Of a stretch of 64,000 nt of DNA, positions 1 to 10,313 are shown in pieces. Every line of letters begins with the position of its first letter. Position 1 is the stretch's first letter. The notes beneath the pieces were generated by a model, which was not told the DNA's origin, did not search any database, and saw only the letters and a program-made list of their open reading frames with translations. Origin of the DNA: Deinococcus seoulensis (GTDB taxonomy: Bacteria > Deinococcota > Deinococci > Deinococcales > Deinococcaceae); assembly GCF_014648115.1 (NCBI RefSeq), contig NZ_BMQM01000008.1, positions 84,920-148,919 on the forward strand, given 5' to 3'. The position numbers were made by a program, and so were the translations under genes.

Positions 1-1
1 G

Positions 2-448
2 GACGCCCGTTTCCCCGGTGTGGTCGTGGGCGGCACCCTGGACCGCGCCGCGCTGGCCGCGCAGGTGTTCGGCAACCCGGCCGCGCTGACGGACCTGAAC
101 GCCATCACGCACCCACGCGTCCGGACGCGCATGGCGGCGCTGGAAGATCAGGCCGCCGCGCGCGGCGAACGCGTGGTCGTGCAGGACGTACCCCTGCTGT
201 TCGAGGGCAGCCTGCACGCGCAGATGGACGCCGTGATCGTCGTGGATGCCCCCCTCCCGCTGCGCGTGCGGCGCGTCATGGACCGCAGCGGCCTGAGCGA
301 ACCCGAGGTCCTGGCCCGCGACGCCCGCCAGATGCCCGCCGACCAGAAACGCCAGCGCGCCACCGTCGTCATCGACAACAGCGGCGACCACGCCCACCTG
401 GAAGCGCAGGTGGACGCCGCGCTGCGCCAGCTGGGGCTGGGCGGTTGA
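2..448 (+). CDS. coaE: Dephospho-CoA kinase, 3' part (5' end outside window)
   Basis: Last enzyme of coenzyme A synthesis: ATP-dependent phosphorylation of the 3'-hydroxyl of dephospho-CoA, in the cytoplasm. The window opens inside the gene, so the P-loop N-terminus is missing and only the last 148 residues are visible, in frame from base 2. Family blocks seen are [11 protein letters not shown], the QDVPLLFEG strand, and the C-terminal [12 protein letters not shown] helix followed by VVIDNSGD, which is where CoaE proteins normally end. The TGA stop is also the first three bases of a heptamer repeat array. The family call is firm; only the missing start limits it. Confidence 0.93.
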   Translation, partial: DARFPGVVVGGTLDRAALAAQVFGNPAALTDLNAITHPRVRTRMAALEDQAAARGERVVVQDVPLLFEGSLHAQMDAVIVVDAPLPLRVRRVMDRSGLSEPEVLARDARQMPADQKRQRATVVIDNSGDHAHLEAQVDAALRQLGLGG

Positions 449-521
449 TGGCTGATGGCTGATGGCTGATGGCTGATGGCTGATGGCTGATGGCTGATGG
501 CTGATGGCTGATGGCTGATGG
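446..521. repeat. Tandem heptamer array (TGATGGC)n, about 11 copies
   Basis: Eleven near-perfect head-to-tail copies of the 7-bp unit TGATGGC, beginning exactly at the coaE stop codon. The same GATGGNN heptamer appears at 10261-10295 (tandem) and at 24606-24652 and 55917-55969 (as hairpin arms). A pure heptamer array of this kind should vary in copy number between strains by slippage. The following 110 bp up to the pyrG stop contain nothing else recognisable. Confidence 0.9.
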
Positions 522-635
522 TCAACAGCGTGTGCGCGACCCGGCCTCCCCTGTCAAGGTCGCCCACGCCCCACACCCCCAACAGCGAGGGGGGCGGCCA
601 CGCCTCGCGCCGCCGCCCCCCTCCCCTGACCGTGG

Positions 636-2276
<1,641 letters not shown>

Positions 2277-2324
2277 GTCTGACCGCGAGCGCCCGCCCCA
2301 CGCGGGGCCACCCCACTGCAACGG

Positions 2325-2363
<39 letters not shown>

Positions 2364-2373
2364 TGATCCTATC

Positions 2374-2509
2374 ACACGGACTCCGATTGAGTGGGCTGCG
2401 AAGCCCATGCAATCCGAGCGGATGCGAGAAGGAGCCAGGCGGGTTCCGGGCGTGGAGTTGGCAACCCGGTGGGGTTCCGGGTTGTCAGCGAAACAGACGG
2501 AATCCGTAT
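2374..2509 (+). repeat. MITE-like element, copy A (136 bp)
   Basis: First of four clear copies of a dispersed element with imperfect terminal inverted repeats (here ACACGGACTCCG at the left, CGGAATCCGTAT at the right). It contains a small hairpin GGGCTGCGAAGCCC and a larger one (GGCAACCCGG, loop, CCGGGTTGTC, with G-U pairs). It sits in the intergenic gap between pyrG and the downstream end of the pilin operon. Relatives: 35004-35137, 45372-45476, 51185-51319, with fragments at 53736-53803 and 56511-56523. It has no coding capacity. Confidence 0.88.
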
Positions 2510-2551
2510 CGCACCGGCCCACCCGGCAAGGCAGGCCGGCGGGTGGGCGCG

Positions 2552-3379
2552 TCAGGGGTTCAGGCGGCCCACGTTGCGCGGCGAGACCAGCACGCCCTGC
2601 ACCCAGGTGGTGGGGTCGGTGCCGGGGCGGGCCGGGACGACCACGGCCTTGCCTGCCACGGTGCGGCTGACGCTGAGGTTCACGGTCACGCGGGTCTGCC
2701 CGGCCACCTGCGGCCCGGCGGGCGGCGCGGTGAACAGCGGGGGCAGGCCGGTCACGGCGGGCTGCACGTAGTCCAGCAGGAGTTTGCCGTTCGCGCCGTT
2801 CAGGCCGCCGGGGGCCAGGGCCGTCAGCTCGGTGACGGTGGGCGGCGTGGTCTGCACGAGGTTCTTGGTGTACTCGATGAGCAGCCAGCTGCCTTCGTTG
2901 CTGGGGTCCGCGCCGGGATCGTTCTGGGTACCGGTGGAGTCGTCAACCCAGGTTTTACGCAGCACCGGGTAATAGGCCTTGAACTTGTAGCAGGCGTTCC
3001 CGTTGGTGGAGCTGCAGCCGCTCACAGCTTCCTGCGGGGCCTTCACGATGGCGAGGATGGGTGCCGAGGCGCTGCCGACCACCCAGGCGCCCCCGCCGGG
3101 CCGTTTGGTCGTATCTCCGCCGCCCAGGTTCAGGGTGGTGCCCTGCGGGTACACGTACGCGGCCTCGCGGACGTTGGCGATCAGGTAGTTCTGCGCGATC
3201 TGGAATTCCTGAAGCAGGTCGTTGCGCGCCTGAAGGTCACCGGACGACCGCGACGACGAGATGAGTAACGAGGACGCGGCGAACATGATGATCAGGGCCA
3301 GCGCGACGGCCACGAGCAGTTCGATCAGGGTGAAGGCGGCCGTGTGCACGTCGGGGCGGGTTGGCGGCGGGGTGGTCAT
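2552..3379 (-). CDS. Type IV pilin-like protein, PilW-type minor pseudopilin
   Basis: Probable minor pilin/pseudopilin of a type IV pilus or DNA-uptake machine, 275 residues. The N-terminus has a short leader and the prepilin motif AAFTLIELLVAVALALI: Phe+1, Glu+5, then a hydrophobic helix of about 20 residues. The residue before the cleavage point is Ala where Gly is usual. The remaining 230 residues are a secreted head domain with two Cys near the middle (GCSSTNGNAC). The start ATG overlaps the stop of the upstream pilin gene (ATGA), so it is translationally coupled as the last gene of a four-gene operon. PilW is the best comparison by size and order; the exact role is inferred. Confidence 0.8.
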   Translation of the reverse strand: MTTPPPTRPDVHTAAFTLIELLVAVALALIIMFAASSLLISSSRSSGDLQARNDLLQEFQIAQNYLIANVREAAYVYPQGTTLNLGGGDTTKRPGGGAWVVGSASAPILAIVKAPQEAVSGCSSTNGNACYKFKAYYPVLRKTWVDDSTGTQNDPGADPSNEGSWLLIEYTKNLVQTTPPTVTELTALAPGGLNGANGKLLLDYVQPAVTGLPPLFTAPPAGPQVAGQTRVTVNLSVSRTVAGKAVVVPARPGTDPTTWVQGVLVSPRNVGRLNP

Positions 3380-3855
3380 GGGCGGGCCACGTCCACGCTG
3401 AGGCTGGAGGTCGCGCCGCCCAGCGTGACCTGCACGTTGATGCGCCGCACGGGCGCGGTGTCCGGTGGGTTGCTGCCGCAGGTGGTGTTCAGGGCGGGGG
3501 TGCCGGTGGGGTTGCCGTTCACGTCCAGGTTGGTCAGCGTGACCTGCGCGCCTGCCGGGAGGGGCTGGGTCGCGCAACGCTGGTCGTAGTTGGCGACACT
3601 GAGCCAGTCGCCGCGCACGGCCTCGATGACCTGCTGCGCCTGCTGCGTGGCCGTGACCTGCTGGTTGCTGCGGCGCGTCAGGCCGAAAAAGCCGGTCAGG
3701 GGGGTCAGGACGACCAGGGCGATGACGCTGGTCAGGAACACGGCCACGAGCACCTCGATGATCGTGAACCCCTGCGTGCGGCCGGTCTGCGCGGGCGTGG
3801 TCTGCGCGGGCGTGGTCCGGGTGGGCGTGGGCTGGGTGCGGTTAGTTCGTTGCAT
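3376..3855 (-). CDS. Type IV pilin-like protein, PilV-type minor pseudopilin
   Basis: Small pseudopilin, 159 residues, third gene of the pilin operon. The prepilin motif GFTIIEVLVAVFL has the canonical Gly before the cleavage site, Glu at +5 and a hydrophobic helix. The cytoplasmic leader is unusually long (29 residues) and made of Thr/Pro-rich repeats (TRTTPAQTTPAQT) encoded by a short direct DNA repeat. The head domain has two Cys (QRCATQ, NTTCGS). It overlaps the upstream gene by 14 nt and the downstream gene by 4 nt. PilV/GspI-type assignment rests on size, order and motif. Confidence 0.78.
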   Translation of the reverse strand: MQRTNRTQPTPTRTTPAQTTPAQTGRTQGFTIIEVLVAVFLTSVIALVVLTPLTGFFGLTRRSNQQVTATQQAQQVIEAVRGDWLSVANYDQRCATQPLPAGAQVTLTNLDVNGNPTGTPALNTTCGSNPPDTAPVRRINVQVTLGGATSSLSVDVARP

Positions 3856-4297
3856 CGATCATGACCTTTCCGGTGATTCCGACGACCTTGACCTTCAGGC
3901 TGCGCGTGCCGCCGGGGCTGGTGAGGGTCCAGGTGACGCCGTTGCCGCCAGTGGTGCCGGTCGGGGCGACGTACACGACGCTGGGGCCGCCGCTCGCGCC
4001 GGTCAGCGTGACCCCGGCTGGCAGCGTGCGCGTCTGCGGCGTTCCGGCGCGCGTGAAGGTGTACGTGGACGAGTTGGCGGCGACCGTGACGCTGGCGGAC
4101 TGCCCGGTTTTCAGGGCCTCGCTGCGCGCCTGGCGCAGGTCGCCGGTCAGTTGCGAGGCGGCCTCGCGCACCTGGTTGGCGCGGTACGTGCCGATCAGCG
4201 AGAAGCTGAAGATACCCGCCACGACTGCCAGGATGGCCATGGCAATCAGCAGTTCCAGCAGCGTGAAGGCGGCCTGCCGGGTGCGGGCGGCCTTCAC
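3842..4297 (-). CDS. Type IV pilin-like protein, GspH/FimT family
   Basis: Pseudopilin of 151 residues, second gene of the operon. Motif AAFTLLELLIAMAILAVVAGIFSF shows Phe+1, Glu+5 and the helix, again with Ala instead of Gly before the cleavage site. After the helix come the GspH/FimT-like REAASQLTGDLRQARSEALKTGQ segment and a beta-rich C-terminal half. I use the GTG at 4297 because it forms a GTGA overlap with the upstream stop, typical of coupled genes, and gives a pilin-like leader of about ten residues; no ATG is in position. Confidence 0.8.
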   Translation of the reverse strand: MKAARTRQAAFTLLELLIAMAILAVVAGIFSFSLIGTYRANQVREAASQLTGDLRQARSEALKTGQSASVTVAANSSTYTFTRAGTPQTRTLPAGVTLTGASGGPSVVYVAPTGTTGGNGVTWTLTSPGGTRSLKVKVVGITGKVMIDATN

Positions 4298-6297
4298 GGG
4301 TTCCCTGCCGTGCTGACGGTGTCGCCGCGCAGGCGGGGTTCGGCGACGGGGGTGGCGCCGTCGTACAGGCCGACCGTCCAGGTTTCGGCTGTCGGGAAGT
4401 ACGGGGGGCGCAGCCCGGCCAGGGTGCGGGGGTCGAACACGAAGTTGCGGCTGTACCCGGTCTGCTGCACGTCGCCGCTGGTGGTGCCGAACGCGCCGTA
4501 GTAGTTCTCGATGACGCCGCCGATCAGGTTGACGCTGCCCAGGGCGCCGCCGGTGTTGTAGCCGTCGACCTGCACGGCGCCCTGTCCGGCCATCAGGACG
4601 GCGTGGATGGTGGGGTTGTTCCCGAGTTCGGTGGCTTTGCCGTTGCCGGGGCGGATGAGGTTCACGTTGCCCTGGCTGGCGTAGATGCCCAGGATGTTCT
4701 GTGCGTTCAGGTTGGTGCAGGGGGCGGGCGTGACGGTGCCGTCCGGGTTGCGGGTGTGCGCGCCGCTGCACGGGGGGTCGGCGTAGCGCAGGTCGCTGGT
4801 GATGTCGATGTCGCCGTCGGCGGCCAGGGTCACTCCGGCAAAGGGGGCGATGGCGGCGCCTGACGCGGCGTTCGGTCCGGCGTTCAGGCTGCCGACGTTC
4901 CCGCTGACGTGGATCACGCCGTTGAAGCCAGCGGCGGGCGTGCCGGGCGCGAAGGTGCCGTCGGGGTTGCGGGTGGCGTCCTGCCAGCTGCCGTCGGGCG
5001 CCAGGATGCGCAGGCGGCGGTCCGTGCCGAAGGCCAGCTGGGTGGTGACGGGCGCGCCGCCCGCGTCGGTGGTGAATGTCACGCGCTGCACGTCCTGCCC
5101 GCCGACCGTGTCTCGGTACAGGCTGAGGCTGCTGACGTTCCCGGCAATGGCGATCCCGCCCGCCTGCGCCGCCGCCTGCTGGTTGTTGCCGTTGATGGGC
5201 AGCGGCAGGACCGGCGAGTCCCAGTCCACGCCCGCCGCGAAGGTGGGGGCAATACTGGGGTTGGCGGCGCAGGCCGTGTCGCCGGTGGCACACTCGGTGG
5301 GCGCGCTGGCGCTGGGGGTCATGTCGGCGGCGCTGCGGTAGGTTCCGGCGAAGTACGCGCCGGGCTGCGCGGCGGCCTTCGTGATGGCGTTGCACTGCGG
5401 CCCCAGGCTCCCGGCGGGGCAGCCGGCGCTGGTGACGGCCCCCCCGAACCAGGGTTTGCCCTGGAACATGAACTGCTGGTTGGTGTGGACCGGGCCGCTG
5501 AACAGGGTGCGGCTGGTGAAGGTGATGCGGTCGCTGCTGTTCTCGGAGGCGGCGCTGTTGAAGTGGTGGTTGGTCAGCAGGGCGTAGGGGGCCAGCGAGG
5601 GCTGGCTGACCAGCAGGTTCAGGGTGGGCAGGTTCGACCGGACCCGGACGGTGCGGGTGGCCGCCCCGGCGCGGCCCGTGACGACCACGTCGGGTACTTC
5701 GAAGGTCACGCGGTACTGGGTGGCGCTGTCCCGGATGACGGCCAGGGGTTTCAGGCCGTAACTGACGGTGTACGTGGAGGCGTCCTGATCGCCGTTCAGG
5801 GGGACGCCCTGCGTGCCGGAGAACAGGTCGGACCAGAAGCGGCTGCGGACCTCGGGGGTGGCTCCGGCGATGCCGGCTTCCAGGAAGGCCTGCTGGTTCA
5901 CGGCGTTCACGAGCAGCGAGACGCGGGCGTTCACGCCAGTGCCGGCGCTGTTCAGGCCGGTCGTGGGGTTCAGGGTGCAGAGGGTCGCGCCGTCAGCGGC
6001 GGCGGGCAGGCTGCTCAGGCCGCACAGCGCGGCGAGGTCGCTCATGACCTGCGCGCCGTCCGGGGGCAGAGAGGCGCTGCTGAGCAGGCCGCCCATGACG
6101 CGCAGCCGGGCCTGCACGCGGGCCGCGCCGGACTCGGCGGCGAACTGGGCGCGCACGATGGCATCCTGATCGACGCTGGAGCGCCGGGTGGCGAGCGTGA
6201 CCTGAGCGGTGACGCTCATGATCACGGCCAGGATCAGCATGACGAACAGCAGCGACACGATCAGCGTCGCGCCCTGGGTACGATCTGATGGCCGCAT
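4294..6297 (-). CDS. PilX-like / DUF4900-type pilus-associated protein
   Basis: First gene of the pilin operon, 667 residues. The N-terminus (RTQGATLIVSLLFVMLILAVIMSVTAQ) is a PilX-type class III-like signal: Gly before the cleavage point, a hydrophobic helix, but no Glu+5. A helical AQFAAESGAARVQARL segment follows. The large rest resembles the DUF4900 proteins found beside pilins in Deinococcus, Ala/Gly/Thr/Asn-rich with a probable beta-solenoid (NVNLIRPGNG, SVNLIGGVIENYYGAFGT). Probably surface-exposed. A CATACT box 7 nt before the ATG is a weak leaderless -10. The four genes overlap throughout and are likely one transcript. Confidence 0.78.
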   Translation of the reverse strand: MRPSDRTQGATLIVSLLFVMLILAVIMSVTAQVTLATRRSSVDQDAIVRAQFAAESGAARVQARLRVMGGLLSSASLPPDGAQVMSDLAALCGLSSLPAAADGATLCTLNPTTGLNSAGTGVNARVSLLVNAVNQQAFLEAGIAGATPEVRSRFWSDLFSGTQGVPLNGDQDASTYTVSYGLKPLAVIRDSATQYRVTFEVPDVVVTGRAGAATRTVRVRSNLPTLNLLVSQPSLAPYALLTNHHFNSAASENSSDRITFTSRTLFSGPVHTNQQFMFQGKPWFGGAVTSAGCPAGSLGPQCNAITKAAAQPGAYFAGTYRSAADMTPSASAPTECATGDTACAANPSIAPTFAAGVDWDSPVLPLPINGNNQQAAAQAGGIAIAGNVSSLSLYRDTVGGQDVQRVTFTTDAGGAPVTTQLAFGTDRRLRILAPDGSWQDATRNPDGTFAPGTPAAGFNGVIHVSGNVGSLNAGPNAASGAAIAPFAGVTLAADGDIDITSDLRYADPPCSGAHTRNPDGTVTPAPCTNLNAQNILGIYASQGNVNLIRPGNGKATELGNNPTIHAVLMAGQGAVQVDGYNTGGALGSVNLIGGVIENYYGAFGTTSGDVQQTGYSRNFVFDPRTLAGLRPPYFPTAETWTVGLYDGATPVAEPRLRGDTVSTAGNP

Positions 6298-6448
6298 GGC
6301 TCCCAGTATGGGCCGCGAATGAGAAAAATCTCACCCCCAATGCGGGGACTGTGAAAATCCTCAAATCCGCGTGACTTCCAGTGACAGTTCTGTAAGATGG
6401 TTTGCCCGATTCAGCGCCGGGTGTGTGCAGGAACCTGAGCGGGCCAGC

Positions 6449-8584
<2,136 letters not shown>

Positions 8585-8592
8585 AGACCAGC

Positions 8593-8598
8593 AGCATA
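8593..8598 (-). promoter_or_regulatory. Leaderless -10 box (TATGCT) of recD2
   Basis: TATGCT, 8 nt before the chosen recD2 ATG. It argues that the 30-nt longer in-frame start is not transcribed. Confidence 0.6.
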
Positions 8599-8654
8599 GC
8601 AAGCCCCGGCCCATTCCGCCATGAACAAAACGGGGCCGGGGCGCGGAAAGGGGG

Positions 8655-8789
8655 TCAGCGGCGGCTGAGGCGACGGGCGGCGCGGCGCACCCAGCGGGTC
8701 AGGGAGCGGGCCGGGCGCTGGGAGCGGGCCACGTCCTGCGTTTCCCGCAGGCGGGCTTTGGTGTACAGGTCGAGGTCATTGCTATACAT
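8655..8789 (-). CDS. Small basic protein, 44 residues, unknown
   Basis: Reading frame of 45 codons starting MYSNDLDLYTKARLRETQ and ending in an Arg-rich tail (RWVRRAARRLSRR). Third positions are strongly GC-biased through the body of the frame, as in real genes here, and the stop lies in a GC-rich stretch. The N-terminal half is acidic and amphipathic, the C-terminal half strongly basic. The ATG lies at the edge of an AT-rich region (8790-8890) suitable for a promoter. I do not recognise it. A nucleic-acid-binding or membrane-surface role is possible but unproven. Confidence 0.5.
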   Translation of the reverse strand: MYSNDLDLYTKARLRETQDVARSQRPARSLTRWVRRAARRLSRR

Positions 8790-8839
8790 GCCAGTATCTT
8801 TGCAGTGTTTGCCGGAAATAAATATGATAAATGACCCGT

Positions 8840-8853
8840 TGAATACATATTCA
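8840..8853. promoter_or_regulatory. Palindrome TGAATA-CA-TATTCA
   Basis: Perfect 6-bp arms around a CA centre, inside the AT-rich 8790-8890 stretch between the small gene (start 8789) and sbcD (start 9053). A second, wider inverted repeat GAATAC...GTATTC overlaps it. It could be an operator for the divergent pair. It does not match the TTATGTCATTGACATAA-type radiation/desiccation motif. Confidence 0.4.
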
Positions 8854-9052
8854 GGGGCCTTTCAAGTATTCATCTTTTCTCTCTGGACAGAACAGGCTGG
8901 TTGGCGAGCATACAGACACCAGCACCTGCCTTTTGCCAGCCGCGCAGGAGTCAGGGCCACGCAGGTGCCAGGAATGACGGTCAGGTAGCCAGAGTGGCGT
9001 ATGCACTGGCAGGCGGTCCGTATGCAGGCGCGGTCGGGGTGAGGTGGGCTCC

Positions 9053-10249
9053 ATGCTATTTTTTTCTGTGATGCGCGTACTTCATACTGCTGATTTCCAT
9101 GCCGGGCGATCCCTGCGTGGCTTTGACCGGACGCCGGAAGTGCACGACGCCCTGACCGAGATCGCCGGACTGGCCCGCACGGAACGCGCGGACGTGGTCC
9201 TGGTATCCGGCGACCTGTTCGACACGGGCAACCCCAGCGCCGACGCCGAGGCCGCCGTGTTCGACTTCTTCCTGCGTCTGCGCGACCAGGGCGTTCCGGG
9301 CGTGGTCATCGCCGGGAACCACGACAGCGCCGCGCGCCTCGCGTCGGTCACGGGGCTGCTGGGCTGGGTGGGCGTGCAGGTCGTCGCGCAGCCCACCGCG
9401 AACCCGGCCGACATGATCCGCACCGTCGAGACGCGCGGCGGCGAGCGGCTGGTCGTGGGCGCCCTGCCGTACCTGTCCGAGCGGCGGCTGGTGAAGGCCG
9501 CCGACCTGCTGGGCGGCGACACCGGCGCGTGGCGGCAGAAGTACCGCGAGGGCATGGGCTTCTTCCTGCGCCGCCTGGGCGAGGGCTTTACCGGGAGCAG
9601 CGTGAACATGCTCATGGCGCACGCCACCATGGACGGCGCCGTTCCCAGCGGGTCCGAGCGCACCATGCAGTTCGACCTGACGAACAGTTACACCCTCTCG
9701 GGCCTGCAACTGCCGCCCGGCGCGCAGTACGTGGCGCTGGGGCACGTGCACAAGCCGCAGCAGGTCTCCGACACGCCGCCCGCGTACTACCCCGGCAGCG
9801 TCATTCAGCTGGATTTCGGTGAGGCGGGCGAGAAGAAACAGGTGAACCTCGTGGAGGTCGAGGCCGGACGGCCCGCCCGTGTGCACGCCCTGCCGCTCGT
9901 CAGCGGGCGGGAACTGCGGACCGTGCGCGTGGACCTGGAGAACGTCGAGTCGCGCCTCGCGGCCCTGAGCGACTTCGGCGGCCTGCTGAAGGTCGTGGTG
10001 CGCGCCCCCGCCGGGACCGCCCTGCCCGGCCTGAAGGACCGCGTGCTGAAACTCGCGCCTACCACCCTGGCCGTCGAACTGGACGCCGCGCAGGAGGACC
10101 TCGCCACGCCCGACCTGAAACGCGAGGGCCTGAGCCTGATGGACCTGTACGAACGCTACCACCGCGAGAAACGCGGCGAGTTGCCCGACGACCTGCGCGC
10201 CGCCTTCCGCGAAGCCGACGAACTCGCCCGCACCGAGGAGAGCGCGTGA
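9053..10249 (+). CDS. sbcD: Exonuclease SbcD (Mre11-type nuclease subunit)
   Basis: Nuclease subunit of the SbcCD complex, which opens DNA hairpins and trims protein-blocked ends. All metallophosphoesterase blocks are present in order: HTADFHAG, SGDLFDTGNPS, GNHDS, MAHATMDGA and GHVHKPQ, followed by a capping domain. I start at 9053 (MLFFSVMRVLHTADFH) because GAGGTG sits 6 nt upstream as a good ribosome-binding site. ATG 9071, which begins the family-typical MRVLHTADFH, is the alternative. It lies 64 nt before sbcC, so the two subunits are co-transcribed. Confidence 0.95.
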   Translation: MLFFSVMRVLHTADFHAGRSLRGFDRTPEVHDALTEIAGLARTERADVVLVSGDLFDTGNPSADAEAAVFDFFLRLRDQGVPGVVIAGNHDSAARLASVTGLLGWVGVQVVAQPTANPADMIRTVETRGGERLVVGALPYLSERRLVKAADLLGGDTGAWRQKYREGMGFFLRRLGEGFTGSSVNMLMAHATMDGAVPSGSERTMQFDLTNSYTLSGLQLPPGAQYVALGHVHKPQQVSDTPPAYYPGSVIQLDFGEAGEKKQVNLVEVEAGRPARVHALPLVSGRELRTVRVDLENVESRLAALSDFGGLLKVVVRAPAGTALPGLKDRVLKLAPTTLAVELDAAQEDLATPDLKREGLSLMDLYERYHREKRGELPDDLRAAFREADELARTEESA

Positions 10250-10260
10250 AGCGCACAGAG

Positions 10261-10295
10261 CCATCTGCCATCCGCCATCTGCCATCAACCATCAA
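10261..10295. repeat. Tandem heptamers (CCATCNN)5 between sbcD and sbcC
   Basis: Five 7-bp units: CCATCTG, CCATCCG, CCATCTG, CCATCAA, CCATCAA. Read on the other strand this is the GATGGNN heptamer of 446-521. It lies inside the sbcDC operon, just upstream of the sbcC ribosome-binding site (GGAGGCG). Confidence 0.85.
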
Positions 10296-10313
10296 CACGC
10301 CGGAGGCGCCCCG

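Noticed and set aside
446..521. CRISPR array
   Set aside because: The units are contiguous 7-mers with no spacers; there are no cas genes in the window.
8758..8988. 76-residue + strand frame in the AT-rich gap before sbcD
   Set aside because: No ribosome-binding site, no codon bias, and it overlaps the more convincing 44-codon gene on the other strand.
8790..9052. Radiation/desiccation response motif upstream of sbcD
   Set aside because: The palindrome at 8840 has different arms and spacing from TTATGTCATTGACATAA.
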